64,000 nucleotides of DNA from Bacteroidaceae bacterium. GTDB lineage: Bacteria; Bacteroidota; Bacteroidia; Bacteroidales; Bacteroidaceae. Below, piece after piece: positions 34,436-43,885 of this stretch. The translations under genes and the position numbers were made by a program. The stretch lies in assembly GCA_017509605.1 (NCBI GenBank), contig JAFWPH010000017.1, positions 26,351 through 90,350 on the forward strand, read 5' to 3'. Under the pieces are notes generated by a model. That model did no database searches. It saw nothing but the letters and a program-made list of their open reading frames with translations, and had not been told where the DNA came from. Within the stretch, counting starts at the first letter, position 1. Each line of letters starts with the position of its first letter.

Positions 34436-37400
34436 ATGAAAAAGATTCTTTTGTTATTATTGTCAGGCCTACTGGGCTGGTTGATGCCGACATCCTTGTT
34501 GGCCCAACTGACAGCGGGAACCTACTACTTCTACAATGTAGGGGCAGATCGTTATCTGAACTACGGTGGGGAAGATAACTATACGGCCTGTCTCAAACCT
34601 CATGGAGAACCACTTGTTCTGGCTGCCAGCGGAGATGGATTTACCGTTCAGACAGCCCTCGACAACAGATACCTGAGCTCGACTGCGACGAGTGAGAATG
34701 CCCGTCAGTCAACGGGTACGGTGTTCACTTTCACCAAACAGGCCGATGGAACGTACACCATTAGTTCATCAGCTGGATTTATGGGGTATGACGGAACGAT
34801 AGCCTCAAACCTTGCAGGAACCGTGGTGCAGATGAACCTCGGTGACGGCACGAGTGACAATGCACGATGGCAAATCCTGACGAAGGACGACTTGTTGGCA
34901 CGTCTCAGCGAGGCTTCTCCAACAAATCCTGTAGATGCCACATTCCTGGTCACCTGTCCAAACTTCGACCGGCACCATGCAAATCTGTCGGCTTGGACAA
35001 ACTATACGACAGGAAATAATGTAGGGTATCTCTGCAACAACGCAGCTTACAAGTTTGATTCAAACACCAAAGTAGAGCAGACGCTCAGCAATGTGCCCAA
35101 CGGCATCTATCTGCTGAAGGCGCAGGCTTTCTACCGTCATGGCTCGAATGGTACTGCTACGGGTTATACCGAGGAGACTATGCCCTTGCATGGCGTGATG
35201 TTTGCTGGTGAGGATCAAGTCCTGGTTAAAAGTATACTTTCTACTGAGAACAGGGCTTCCGATGACATTTATGGAACTTACGGCCGTTCGTTTGGTGGTG
35301 GCTACATCCCATACGGTGCAAACAACAACTATGCTGGTGCCTGTATCGCCTTTGACCATGGTCTCTTTGCTGGCAATGAACTGCAAACAACCGTGGCTGA
35401 CGGTTCACTGACCATTGGCTTCAAGATCGACGAACTGACTCAGTATTCGTGGATTGCATATGACAACATCGAACTCTATTACTTAGGTCCTGTGCAGGAT
35501 CTCACGCCGTTGAAGGAGCAGTACTACGCCTTGCGTACGAAGATCAATGAAGAAATCATTGGCCAGACCGACGCTTACACCGATAATGACGGCGCTACAA
35601 CAGCCTTCACCACTGTGCTTGACACACAGAACGACATTGTTGAGAATGCAATGACAGCTCAGGAAATCACCGACGCAAAGACAGCGCTTTGGGCTGCCGC
35701 TCTTACGTTTATGAAAGCAGTGAACATCAAAGGTACGGGCTTCGACCTCACTACGTTCATGGTCAACCCAGCTGTGGCCCCCGCTTCTTCGGGCTCGGCT
35801 ACGGGATGGACGACGACTGCCAACCTCGACTTTGGATCATATCAAATCACACAGCTCGTCGGCTCAGATCCGTTTGATATGCATCAAATTGTTGCCAATA
35901 TGCCGGCAGGAACCTATATGCTGAAGGCACACGGATTCTATCGTCCCGGATCTTTTAGCAGCACTGACATGACCACCGTTTCCACTACTGATGTACCCTT
36001 GATGATTTATCTCAACGAGACCCAGAAGGCGTTGAAGAATATCTGTGTCGATGGATTGGCATCTTCACCAGGAAAGGGAGCCACTACGGTGGTGAATGGC
36101 GAGACCATCTATATTCCTAATTCACGTTCACACGTTCAGGCGTTCTATGATGCCGGATGCTACTGGAATGAGATGAAGGCAGTGACGGCGGAAGACGGCG
36201 ACCTCACCATTGGCCTCAAGTACGACACGTTCGTGTCGGGCGGATGGGGCGTCATCAGCGACTTCCAACTTTACTACCTTGGCGAGAACGACATGTCGGT
36301 TTGGGAGGAACAGCTTGCCCTCGCTGTCAACGAGGCCCAAGAACTTGATATACCGACGGCACCAAAGCAAGCCCTTTCTGATGTGATTCAACAGTACAAC
36401 GGCACATATTCCACCGCAGAGCAGTATCAGAATGCCATTGACCAAATCAATAAAGCAAAGGATGCCGCCATGCCTTATGTCGAGCCTTATGCTTGGTTCA
36501 AGACGATGCGTACCAAGATTCAGGAGAACCTTATTTCGCAGACTTCTGTTTATACGGATGAAGGCAACGCCGCCGATGCTTACAACACTTCGCTCACACC
36601 CATCGAGACCAATGTGGAGAATGTCAGCAGTGTGGCTGCGCTTGAAACAGAGACCACCAACCTCTGGAATGCAGCCTTTGCCTTCTTGAAGAGCGTAACC
36701 ATCAACGAAGGACAGAGCTTCGATCTGACTTGGCTCATTCAGGACGCCGAATTCAACGATGCAGAATACACCAAATACTGGAAAGAGACGTTAACATCGA
36801 GTACGACAAAAGGCGTTGTAGGCGGCGACAACAAGGTCATGCGCTATTACAACTGCAACTTCGATTTGGGTCAGACGTTACCTTACACACTGCCTGCCGG
36901 TGCATATCGTATGAAGGTAGATGGCTTTGAACGAACCAACGACCCGATGGATGCAGCATACACTGATTATGCAGCAGGGAGCAGTGTCGTCACGGGTGTC
37001 ATCTACCTCAACAACAACGAGCAGACCGTCATGAACCTCTTTGACGTGCAGAGCGTGACCAGCGACATCATGGGAGGTGTGCAACCCACAGGTGCCTCGT
37101 TCTATATCGCTAACGGCTCAGGTGCTGCCAGCCAGTACATCTCTGCCGGACTCTATCCCAACGAACTCATCGCCGTAATGCCTGAAGACGGAGAGGCCAC
37201 CATCGGCTATCGCTGCGCCAATACGGTGGCATGGACTGTCGTCGATAACTTCCGGCTGGAGTACATCGGAGAGGTGCCTACAGAGGAAATCACAGTGACC
37301 CCAGGTGAACTGACGCCTCTGTTGGCTCCGTTCACAATCAATGCTAACGATGAGCAGGTGACTGAACTCTATGCCATCGGTAGTGTTGACGAGAACAAGG

Positions 37401-39955
37401 TTGCCCAACTTTATCCTGTCAGCTCTGTTGCTCCGGGAGTTCCTTGTGTGGCCAAACTGAATACTGCGACGCTCAGCGGTTCTATTGAGGCAACTACCTG
37501 CAGAAGCTATCTCCTCCCGTGGGAGGGAGGAACGTTGGTTCCTGATAAAGAGAATAACACTTGGAAGTACGTCAACGAGCAGAATGTAGAACAGACTGTC
37601 ACTTTCAATGTGCTTGATTGGAGCGATATGTCGTTTAACGTCAACATTGAGAACCTCGCAGCACGTAGGTTCCTCAACAACGTGACATACACAACCGCTG
37701 AAGACGCTTCCCAAGTGTCCAAGTTCAATGTTGCACCTCCTGTTCGACGTGACATACCAAATGCTGTCATGATTCCTGTACCGCCGTTCACGGGAGAACA
37801 GGCAACAGTGAGCCTGACCTCGGGCAATGAGGCCATCGCCATGATACAAGTCGCCCAGGGTGAGACTGAAGCTTACTTTTACAACCTGTTGCCCAACAAA
37901 CAATTCGATTATTCCATCCAGGATGGTGGAAACGTTGTTTCACAGGGCCATATCACGACCAAGGGTAACTTGCGTATGGTCTATGCGCCTTCGGCCTATA
38001 ATATCCGCGACTTTGGTGGATGGATAACCGAGGACGGATTGCGCACCAACTACGGTCACATCTTCCGTGGCTCAACCCTCAATGGATACGCCAATGCCAC
38101 TGCAGAAGACCTCCAGACCTTGCGCAACCTCGGGGTAGGCGGCGAGATCGACCTACGCTGGAAGGAAGACTACGATAAGGATCTGGGATGTGGAACCTCG
38201 GCCTTCGGCTTCACTGGTGAAGACTACTACTTTGCAGCTGCAAACGACTTTACGGCGGCCAATCTCTCTGAGGAGGCAACACAGCAACGACTGAAGGCAG
38301 AGTTTGAGTTCATCCTCAACCACTTCCGCGATGGAAAGGGCGTTTACTTCCACTGCGCTTGGGGAGCCGACCGCACGGGTATGCTTGCCTTCTTACTCGA
38401 GGGTGTGCTTGGCCTTACGCTCGACCAAATCTACAAGGACTACGAACTTACTTCATTCTCGGCTGCACCAGGAGCCACCAACCGACTGAAGACCTCCTTC
38501 CAGGACCGCATTGACGTGATTCAGGCGCTCGATGGCACCACGCTACGCGACAAGTTTGAGAACTATTTTATCAACAACCTCGGTGTCACTGCCGACGACA
38601 TCGCCTATTTCCGCAGTGTCATGCTCACTGACAATTCGACCGTCATGATAGAATTGTTCGACGACGACAGCGAGAAGGCGGAGGGAGAGAAGAATACCGA
38701 TATCATTGCAGATGCCATCGGACAAACGGTCGATGTCACCCTCACAGGACGCACATTATTGAAAGATGGCGGATGGAACACCATCTGCCTGCCGTTCAAG
38801 CTCAGCGCCGAACAACTGGCTGATGAAGACTGCCCGCTCTACGGAGCCACCATCATGACGCTCAGCACTGCCACTTTCTCTAATGGTAACTTGGCTGTTG
38901 ACTTCGAGGATGTTACAGAAATGGAGGCTGGAATACCATATATAGTCAAATGGGAGGGTGACGGTTTGGACGACATTGACAACCCTGTCTTCCATGGTGT
39001 GACCATCACCAGCGAAGAACCGGTAGATGTCGAGGGCGAAGCCGCCAACTTCCACGGCATATTCTCATCCTTTGCCACTGGCGGTCCACTCAGCACGATG
39101 CTCTATTTCGGTGATGATAATGAACTCTACTATCCGGGTACCGACATGACTATCAATGCCTTCCGTGCCTTCTTTACCCTGAATGGCGACCATCCAATCG
39201 TTATGACGATTGAGTTACTTGACGACGACAGCAGTATGGAAGAAGGTAAGAAGAATGCCGATATCATTGCTGAAGCTAAAGAAGAAGGCAAAACAGTCAA
39301 TGTGACGCTTTCTGGACGCACATTGTATAAGGATGACGGATGGAACACACTCTGCCTGCCGTTCGCGCTAAGCGCCGAACAACTGGCTGATGAAGACTGT
39401 CCGCTCTACGGAGCCACCATCATGACGCTCAGCACTGCCACTTTCTCTAATGGCACACTGAACATGAACTTCATAGATGCCACAGAGATGGAGGCTGGAA
39501 AACCATATATTGTCAAGTGGGTCTATGATGGTTCGCCAGACATTGACGACCCCGTATTCAAAGGCGTGACCATCAGCTGTACGGAGCCTGTAGATATCGA
39601 GTGTGAGGCCGCCAACTTCCATGGCTTGTTCTCACCTTACTCCACAGGTGGTCCCATCTACAACATGCTCTATCTTGGTGCCGACAACACACCTTACTAT
39701 CCTGCTGTTGCTATGACAATCAATGCCTTCCGTGCTTACTTTATCCTGAACGGAGACCTGACGGTAGGTGCCGACGGTGGTGTGAACGCCTTTGCCATGA
39801 ACTTCGGCGAGGAGGCTACATCCATTGAACATTTACCATTTACCATTGACCATGAGGCTGACGCATATTACGACCTCAGTGGCCGCAAGCTCAGTGGCAA
39901 GCCCACTCAGAAGGGCATTTACATCAACAATGGGAAAAAGGTGGTGATTAAGTGA
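34436..39955 (+). CDS. Giant secreted protein with tyrosine-phosphatase domain and duplicated C-terminal modules
   Basis: An 1839-residue exported protein. Signal peptide MKKILLLLLSGLLGWL ... LLAQ; an N-terminal ricin-like/beta-trefoil-like region (about 25-150); three jelly-roll modules with FIVAR-like helical linkers (about 165-960) like those of the previous protein; a beta region; then a Y_phosphatase3-type domain (about 1180-1390) with NIRDFGG and the active loop HCAWGADRTGM, nucleophile Cys1307 and Arg1313. After it two tandem copies of a ~185-residue module (from about 1400 and 1590; both with WNT(I/L)CLPF and LSAEQLADEDCPLYGATIM), then a sorting tail (YYDLSGRKLSGKPTQKGIYI). The enzyme would dephosphorylate tyrosine or phosphoinositide at or outside the cell surface. 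A run of 7-bp repeats encodes EHLPFTID just before the tail. Substrate is unknown. Confidence 0.85.
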   Translation: MKKILLLLLSGLLGWLMPTSLLAQLTAGTYYFYNVGADRYLNYGGEDNYTACLKPHGEPLVLAASGDGFTVQTALDNRYLSSTATSENARQSTGTVFTFTKQADGTYTISSSAGFMGYDGTIASNLAGTVVQMNLGDGTSDNARWQILTKDDLLARLSEASPTNPVDATFLVTCPNFDRHHANLSAWTNYTTGNNVGYLCNNAAYKFDSNTKVEQTLSNVPNGIYLLKAQAFYRHGSNGTATGYTEETMPLHGVMFAGEDQVLVKSILSTENRASDDIYGTYGRSFGGGYIPYGANNNYAGACIAFDHGLFAGNELQTTVADGSLTIGFKIDELTQYSWIAYDNIELYYLGPVQDLTPLKEQYYALRTKINEEIIGQTDAYTDNDGATTAFTTVLDTQNDIVENAMTAQEITDAKTALWAAALTFMKAVNIKGTGFDLTTFMVNPAVAPASSGSATGWTTTANLDFGSYQITQLVGSDPFDMHQIVANMPAGTYMLKAHGFYRPGSFSSTDMTTVSTTDVPLMIYLNETQKALKNICVDGLASSPGKGATTVVNGETIYIPNSRSHVQAFYDAGCYWNEMKAVTAEDGDLTIGLKYDTFVSGGWGVISDFQLYYLGENDMSVWEEQLALAVNEAQELDIPTAPKQALSDVIQQYNGTYSTAEQYQNAIDQINKAKDAAMPYVEPYAWFKTMRTKIQENLISQTSVYTDEGNAADAYNTSLTPIETNVENVSSVAALETETTNLWNAAFAFLKSVTINEGQSFDLTWLIQDAEFNDAEYTKYWKETLTSSTTKGVVGGDNKVMRYYNCNFDLGQTLPYTLPAGAYRMKVDGFERTNDPMDAAYTDYAAGSSVVTGVIYLNNNEQTVMNLFDVQSVTSDIMGGVQPTGASFYIANGSGAASQYISAGLYPNELIAVMPEDGEATIGYRCANTVAWTVVDNFRLEYIGEVPTEEITVTPGELTPLLAPFTINANDEQVTELYAIGSVDENKVAQLYPVSSVAPGVPCVAKLNTATLSGSIEATTCRSYLLPWEGGTLVPDKENNTWKYVNEQNVEQTVTFNVLDWSDMSFNVNIENLAARRFLNNVTYTTAEDASQVSKFNVAPPVRRDIPNAVMIPVPPFTGEQATVSLTSGNEAIAMIQVAQGETEAYFYNLLPNKQFDYSIQDGGNVVSQGHITTKGNLRMVYAPSAYNIRDFGGWITEDGLRTNYGHIFRGSTLNGYANATAEDLQTLRNLGVGGEIDLRWKEDYDKDLGCGTSAFGFTGEDYYFAAANDFTAANLSEEATQQRLKAEFEFILNHFRDGKGVYFHCAWGADRTGMLAFLLEGVLGLTLDQIYKDYELTSFSAAPGATNRLKTSFQDRIDVIQALDGTTLRDKFENYFINNLGVTADDIAYFRSVMLTDNSTVMIELFDDDSEKAEGEKNTDIIADAIGQTVDVTLTGRTLLKDGGWNTICLPFKLSAEQLADEDCPLYGATIMTLSTATFSNGNLAVDFEDVTEMEAGIPYIVKWEGDGLDDIDNPVFHGVTITSEEPVDVEGEAANFHGIFSSFATGGPLSTMLYFGDDNELYYPGTDMTINAFRAFFTLNGDHPIVMTIELLDDDSSMEEGKKNADIIAEAKEEGKTVNVTLSGRTLYKDDGWNTLCLPFALSAEQLADEDCPLYGATIMTLSTATFSNGTLNMNFIDATEMEAGKPYIVKWVYDGSPDIDDPVFKGVTISCTEPVDIECEAANFHGLFSPYSTGGPIYNMLYLGADNTPYYPAVAMTINAFRAYFILNGDLTVGADGGVNAFAMNFGEEATSIEHLPFTIDHEADAYYDLSGRKLSGKPTQKGIYINNGKKVVIK
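38640..39765 (+). repeat. Internal tandem duplication in the phosphatase gene
   Basis: About 560 bases are present twice in a row. The best-kept part (GCCGAACAACTGGCTGATGA and the following ~70 bases, at about 38800 and 39370) differs at only a few positions, while the edges have drifted. This indicates a fairly recent duplication of one protein module. Confidence 0.85.
39822..39849 (+). repeat. Heptamer repeat inside the end of the phosphatase gene
   Basis: Heptamers CCATTGA, ACATTTA, CCATTTA and CCATTGA follow each other, read through in frame just before the sorting tail. Same unit as at 24996-25023. Confidence 0.85.
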
Positions 39956-39992
39956 GAGTAATCTGAATTTGTTCACATTGGTGTGAACGATA

Positions 39993-40040
39993 AATAACAA
40001 TAAAAGGCCGCGCATTATGACGCGGCCTTTTATTGTTATT
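39993..40040. terminator. Strong hairpin after the phosphatase gene
   Basis: AATAACAATAAAAGGCCGCG pairs with CGCGGCCTTTTATTGTTATT across an 8-base loop. A smaller hairpin (GTTCAC/GTGAAC, 39971-39988) precedes it. It is a near-symmetric, bidirectional terminator. Confidence 0.9.
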
Positions 40041-40095
40041 CATCAAAGAAACGAATACATCCAGAAATGGACGTATTACTGGGGGCTTCTATAAA

Positions 40096-40253
40096 TTAAC
40101 GTCAGTTCGATGAATTTATGATAATTACAATAAGGCTTCGCCGTACATTATAATTCATGAGAAATTTATGTTAAATTTGTGGACATTCATGTTTAATACC
40201 AACATTAATAGCCACTAATTAACCATTATCTATTTTCATCGAATTCAGGTTAA
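40096..40253 (+). repeat. Intergenic ~155-bp repeat, copy R4 (best-kept ends)
   Basis: The left end TTAACGTCAGTTCGATGAAT and the reverse complement of the right end (TTAACCTGAATTCGATGAAA) agree at most positions, showing true terminal inverted repeats of about 22 bases. Carries TAAATTTG in the core. Directly left of it lies GGGGGCTTCTATAAATT, which resembles an end of the 277-bp element. The right end abuts the stop codon of the FAD dehydrogenase gene. Confidence 0.85.
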
Positions 40254-40254
40254 A

Positions 40255-41880
40255 CTATCTTTTCATATATTCGCTCAGTGCTTCGGCACACCGCTCGCCA
40301 TCCACAGCGGCCGAGACAATGCCACCAGCGTAGCCAGCACCTTCGCCACATGGAAACAAACCCTGGATGCTGACGTGCTGTAACAGTTCTTTGTCGCGGG
40401 GAATACGAACGGGAGCGGATGTACGAGTCTCGATAGCAATGAGAGAGGCTTCGTTGGTAAGAAAACCCTTCTTGTTGTTGCCGAAAGTGGTGAACCCTTC
40501 CTGCAACCTGGTGCCAATGAAGGGTGGAAGCCAGTTGTCAATTCTTGACGAAACAACACCGGGGGTATAAGATGTGGAGGGTAGGTCGATGCTGGTCACA
40601 CCTTCCACAAAGTCGTTCATGCGCTGGGCAGGAGCCGTCTGACGCATGCCTCCTTCTATCCAGCAAGTGTATTCCAATTCCTCTTGCAAGTACATCATCG
40701 CCAGAGGTGAGCGGGCATCCCACTGCTGTTTGATGACCGACAGACGGTCATTGATAGCCTCGATGGTCTTTGCGGAAACCAACGACGGATCGGCGAGGTC
40801 CTCAGGACGGATCTCCACCACCATGCCGCTGTTGCTCCAAGGTGAGTTACGGGTGCTGGCCGACATGCCGTTCACCACAACCTGGTGGGCACCACTTGCG
40901 GCGGGAACTACCACACCGCCTGGACACATGCAGAAGGAATAGACACCACGACCTTGGGCCTGTGTCACCATGTTATACTCTGCAGCAGGAAGATACTCGC
41001 CTCGTCCTAAAGGATTGTGGTATTGCAAGCGGTCGATGAGCTGGGAAGGATGTTCCAGACGCACACCCATGGCTATGCCTTTGCATTCCAACTCCACACT
41101 GTTCTTCCACAACCAACGATAGACGTCACGGGCGGAATGACCTGTGGCGAGAATCACAGGACCCTCGAATGTCTCACCTTTGTTGGTCTGGATGCCAACT
41201 GCCTTGCCTTCATGAACAAGAAGGGTGTCCATACGGGTCTGGAAATGTACTTCTCCGCCACAACGGATGATGGTATTGCGGATGTTCTCTATCACCTTGG
41301 GTAGTTTGTCTGAACCGATATGGGGATGGGCGTCGGTGAGTATGGTCGGTGAGGCACCGTGCTGGCACATCACGTTGAGGATTTTCTCGCTGTTGCCCCG
41401 TTTCTTGCTGCGGGTGAAGAGTTTGCCGTCGGAATAGGCACCGGCACCGCCCTCGCCAAAGGAGTAGTTCGACTCTGAATCCACTTTGTGATCACGAGAG
41501 ATCATCGCAATGTCCTTGCGGCGTTCATGAACGTCCTTGCCGCGTTCCACCACGATGGGGCGGATACCTAACTCAATCAAACGCAAGGCGGCGAACAGAC
41601 CTCCAGGACCCGCACCCACCACGATGGCTTGGGGACAGTCATCGACCTGGCGGTATTCGGTCTGTTCGAAGTCATTCTCGGGAGGGAGCTCGTTGATGAA
41701 AACACGAACGGTGAGGTTCACAAAGATGTTGCGCTGCCGGGCGTCGATGCTGCGTTTCAACACCCTCACTCCCTTCACCTCGTCTCTACTCAACCCTTCA
41801 CTGCGTGCGAGGAAACGCAAAATGCCTTGCTCGCTGGATGCCAACTTGGGCTCCACTCGTATTTGATACTCCTTGATCAT
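40255..41880 (-). CDS. FAD-dependent dehydrogenase (COG2509 type)
   Basis: A 541-residue cytoplasmic flavoprotein. After an ~85-residue N-terminal domain it has the FAD-binding fold AIVVGAGPGGLFAALRLIELG (about 85-105), the VERGKDVHER ribose-binding end, an FGEGGAGAYSDGKL loop, ATGHSARDVY, and a C-terminal FPCGEGAGYAGGIVSAAVDG flavin-contact segment. This is the conserved but little-studied family annotated as uncharacterised FAD-dependent dehydrogenase, near BaiN/HI0933-like proteins. No substrate can be assigned. It starts 43 bases after the end of the ABC exporter genes on the same strand and may be transcribed with them. Confidence 0.88.
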   Translation of the reverse strand: MIKEYQIRVEPKLASSEQGILRFLARSEGLSRDEVKGVRVLKRSIDARQRNIFVNLTVRVFINELPPENDFEQTEYRQVDDCPQAIVVGAGPGGLFAALRLIELGIRPIVVERGKDVHERRKDIAMISRDHKVDSESNYSFGEGGAGAYSDGKLFTRSKKRGNSEKILNVMCQHGASPTILTDAHPHIGSDKLPKVIENIRNTIIRCGGEVHFQTRMDTLLVHEGKAVGIQTNKGETFEGPVILATGHSARDVYRWLWKNSVELECKGIAMGVRLEHPSQLIDRLQYHNPLGRGEYLPAAEYNMVTQAQGRGVYSFCMCPGGVVVPAASGAHQVVVNGMSASTRNSPWSNSGMVVEIRPEDLADPSLVSAKTIEAINDRLSVIKQQWDARSPLAMMYLQEELEYTCWIEGGMRQTAPAQRMNDFVEGVTSIDLPSTSYTPGVVSSRIDNWLPPFIGTRLQEGFTTFGNNKKGFLTNEASLIAIETRTSAPVRIPRDKELLQHVSIQGLFPCGEGAGYAGGIVSAAVDGERCAEALSEYMKR

Positions 41881-41923
41881 GATGTATGTATGCTGAACTA
41901 ATTCTCTGATTCGGGACAGAAAC

Positions 41924-43885
41924 TCACTCTATCTGGTTACCTGTATATAACTGATAATATTTGCCTTTCTGAGCGATAAGCTCGTCATGGGTGCCATGCT
42001 CGATGATGCGACCACGCTCCATCACCATGATGCAGTCGGCGTTTCTCACCGTACTCAGACGGTGGGCGATAACCAACGTGGTACGCCCTTTCATCAGCAG
42101 ATCCATACCTTCTTGAACGAGTCGTTCTGTACGGGTATCGATACTGGAGGTTGCCTCATCGAGTATCAGAGCCGGTGGGTTGGCGACAGCGGCGCGCGCA
42201 ATCGCGATCAACTGACGTTCACCTTGGCTCAGGTTGGTGCCGTCACCGGCAAGCCAGGTGTTGTAACCATCGGCCAAACGCACAATGAAGTCGTCGGCAT
42301 TGACCAGCTCGGCGGCTGCTATGCACTCCTCATCGGTGGCGTCAAGGCGGCCATAGCGGATGTTGTCCATCACTGTGCCTGTGAACAGATGCGTCTCCTG
42401 AAGCACCATGCCCAGACTGCGGCGAAGGTGCTCACGCTGGATATCCTTGATATCGATGCCGTCGTAGTAGATGTTGCCGTCCTGGATGTCGTAGAAACGG
42501 TTGATGAGGTTGGTGATGGTGGTCTTGCCGGCACCTGTGCCGCCTACCAAGGCGATCTTCTGGCCTGGATAGGCTGTGAGCATAATGTCGAAGAGCACTT
42601 GAGTGTCTTCTGTATAGCTGAAATCCACGTTGAATAGCTCGATCTTGCCTTGCTGGCGGATAAGTTGGAACGTGCCGTCAGTGCCAGGCCGTTTCCATGC
42701 CCACTTGTCGGTACGCTTCTTGGTCTCTGACAGACTGCCGTCTTGGCCTTCTTCCACATTCACCAGACTTACGTTGGCCTGTCCTTCGTTCTCGGAGGGC
42801 TCGTCAAGGAGGTTGAACACACGGGTGGCACCAGCCACAGCCGACATCACACTGTTCACCTGTTGGCTCAAGTGAGAGATGGGCTGCGTGAAACTCTTGC
42901 TTAGGGTGAGGAATGAAACCAGGGTACCTACAGTCAACTCGATGTGACCAGACAGGGATATCAAGGCACCAATGATGGCGCAGAGCACGTATATTAAGTT
43001 GCCAAGGTTGCCGTTCACCGGCATCACGATATTGGCGGTCTTGTTGGCGTTGTAGGTGTTGGAACGCAACTGCTCGTTGAGTACCTCGAACTGGGCAATC
43101 GCCTCGTCTTCATGACAGAAACTCTTCACAATCTTCTGACCGCTGAGCATCTCCTCAATGAAACCGTTGGTGGCACCAAGGCTGCGCTGCTGGCTGGTGA
43201 AGTACTTGGCGGAACGGGCGCCCAACTTACGGGTGGTGAAGACCATCACAAACGACATCACGATGGTCAGAACGGTCAGCGGAACACTCAACTCAATCAT
43301 ACAGGCGATGGTGATCACCAGGCTGAAGATGGTGTTGAACACCTGCGGAATGCTCTGGCCTACAAGTTGCCGGAGGGTATCCACATCGTTGGAATAGACC
43401 GACATGATGTCGCCATGCGCGTGTTGGTCAAAGTACTTGACGGGCAGTGACTCCATGTGGCGGAAGAGGTCGATGCGCAGTCGGCGTAATGTGCCTTGCC
43501 CCACATTGATCATGATGCGGTTGTTGGTGTACGAGCAGATGACACCTACCATGAGGATGGCGGCGAGTTTCACCAATGTAACTGCCAATGGCTTGAAGTC
43601 GGGATTGACCGTCTGGGTCAAGGGCAGCACATAGTCATCGATGAGTGTTCGGATGAACATGGTGGACACCAGACTGGTGATGGACGAGACAATGATGCAG
43701 AGCACTACAATGACCAACGACCATTTATTGTGCACACCCACATAGCGCATCACACGCTTGAGGGTGGCCCAGCCGCCCTCGGGCATGCTGGCATTGGCGA
43801 AACGTCCAGGGTTCCCAGGACCGCCACCACGCATCCTGCCGCCTACATCCATCCTCACACCGAGGATTCTCTTGAACTTTTTCAT
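41924..43885 (-). CDS. ABC exporter half-transporter with canonical ATP site
   Basis: A 653-residue membrane protein. It has a Gly/Arg-rich N-terminal extension (about 1-45), a six-helix exporter domain (about 55-340), an unusual charged insertion (about 375-420), and an ATPase domain with Walker A GGTGAGKTT, signature LSQGERQL, Walker B LILDEATSS and switch His in VIAHRLS, all canonical. The start overlaps the stop of the upstream ABC gene by four bases (ATGA), so the two are made together as a heterodimer. Such type IV exporters move lipids, peptides or drugs outward; substrate unknown. Confidence 0.92.
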   Translation of the reverse strand: MKKFKRILGVRMDVGGRMRGGGPGNPGRFANASMPEGGWATLKRVMRYVGVHNKWSLVIVVLCIIVSSITSLVSTMFIRTLIDDYVLPLTQTVNPDFKPLAVTLVKLAAILMVGVICSYTNNRIMINVGQGTLRRLRIDLFRHMESLPVKYFDQHAHGDIMSVYSNDVDTLRQLVGQSIPQVFNTIFSLVITIACMIELSVPLTVLTIVMSFVMVFTTRKLGARSAKYFTSQQRSLGATNGFIEEMLSGQKIVKSFCHEDEAIAQFEVLNEQLRSNTYNANKTANIVMPVNGNLGNLIYVLCAIIGALISLSGHIELTVGTLVSFLTLSKSFTQPISHLSQQVNSVMSAVAGATRVFNLLDEPSENEGQANVSLVNVEEGQDGSLSETKKRTDKWAWKRPGTDGTFQLIRQQGKIELFNVDFSYTEDTQVLFDIMLTAYPGQKIALVGGTGAGKTTITNLINRFYDIQDGNIYYDGIDIKDIQREHLRRSLGMVLQETHLFTGTVMDNIRYGRLDATDEECIAAAELVNADDFIVRLADGYNTWLAGDGTNLSQGERQLIAIARAAVANPPALILDEATSSIDTRTERLVQEGMDLLMKGRTTLVIAHRLSTVRNADCIMVMERGRIIEHGTHDELIAQKGKYYQLYTGNQIE

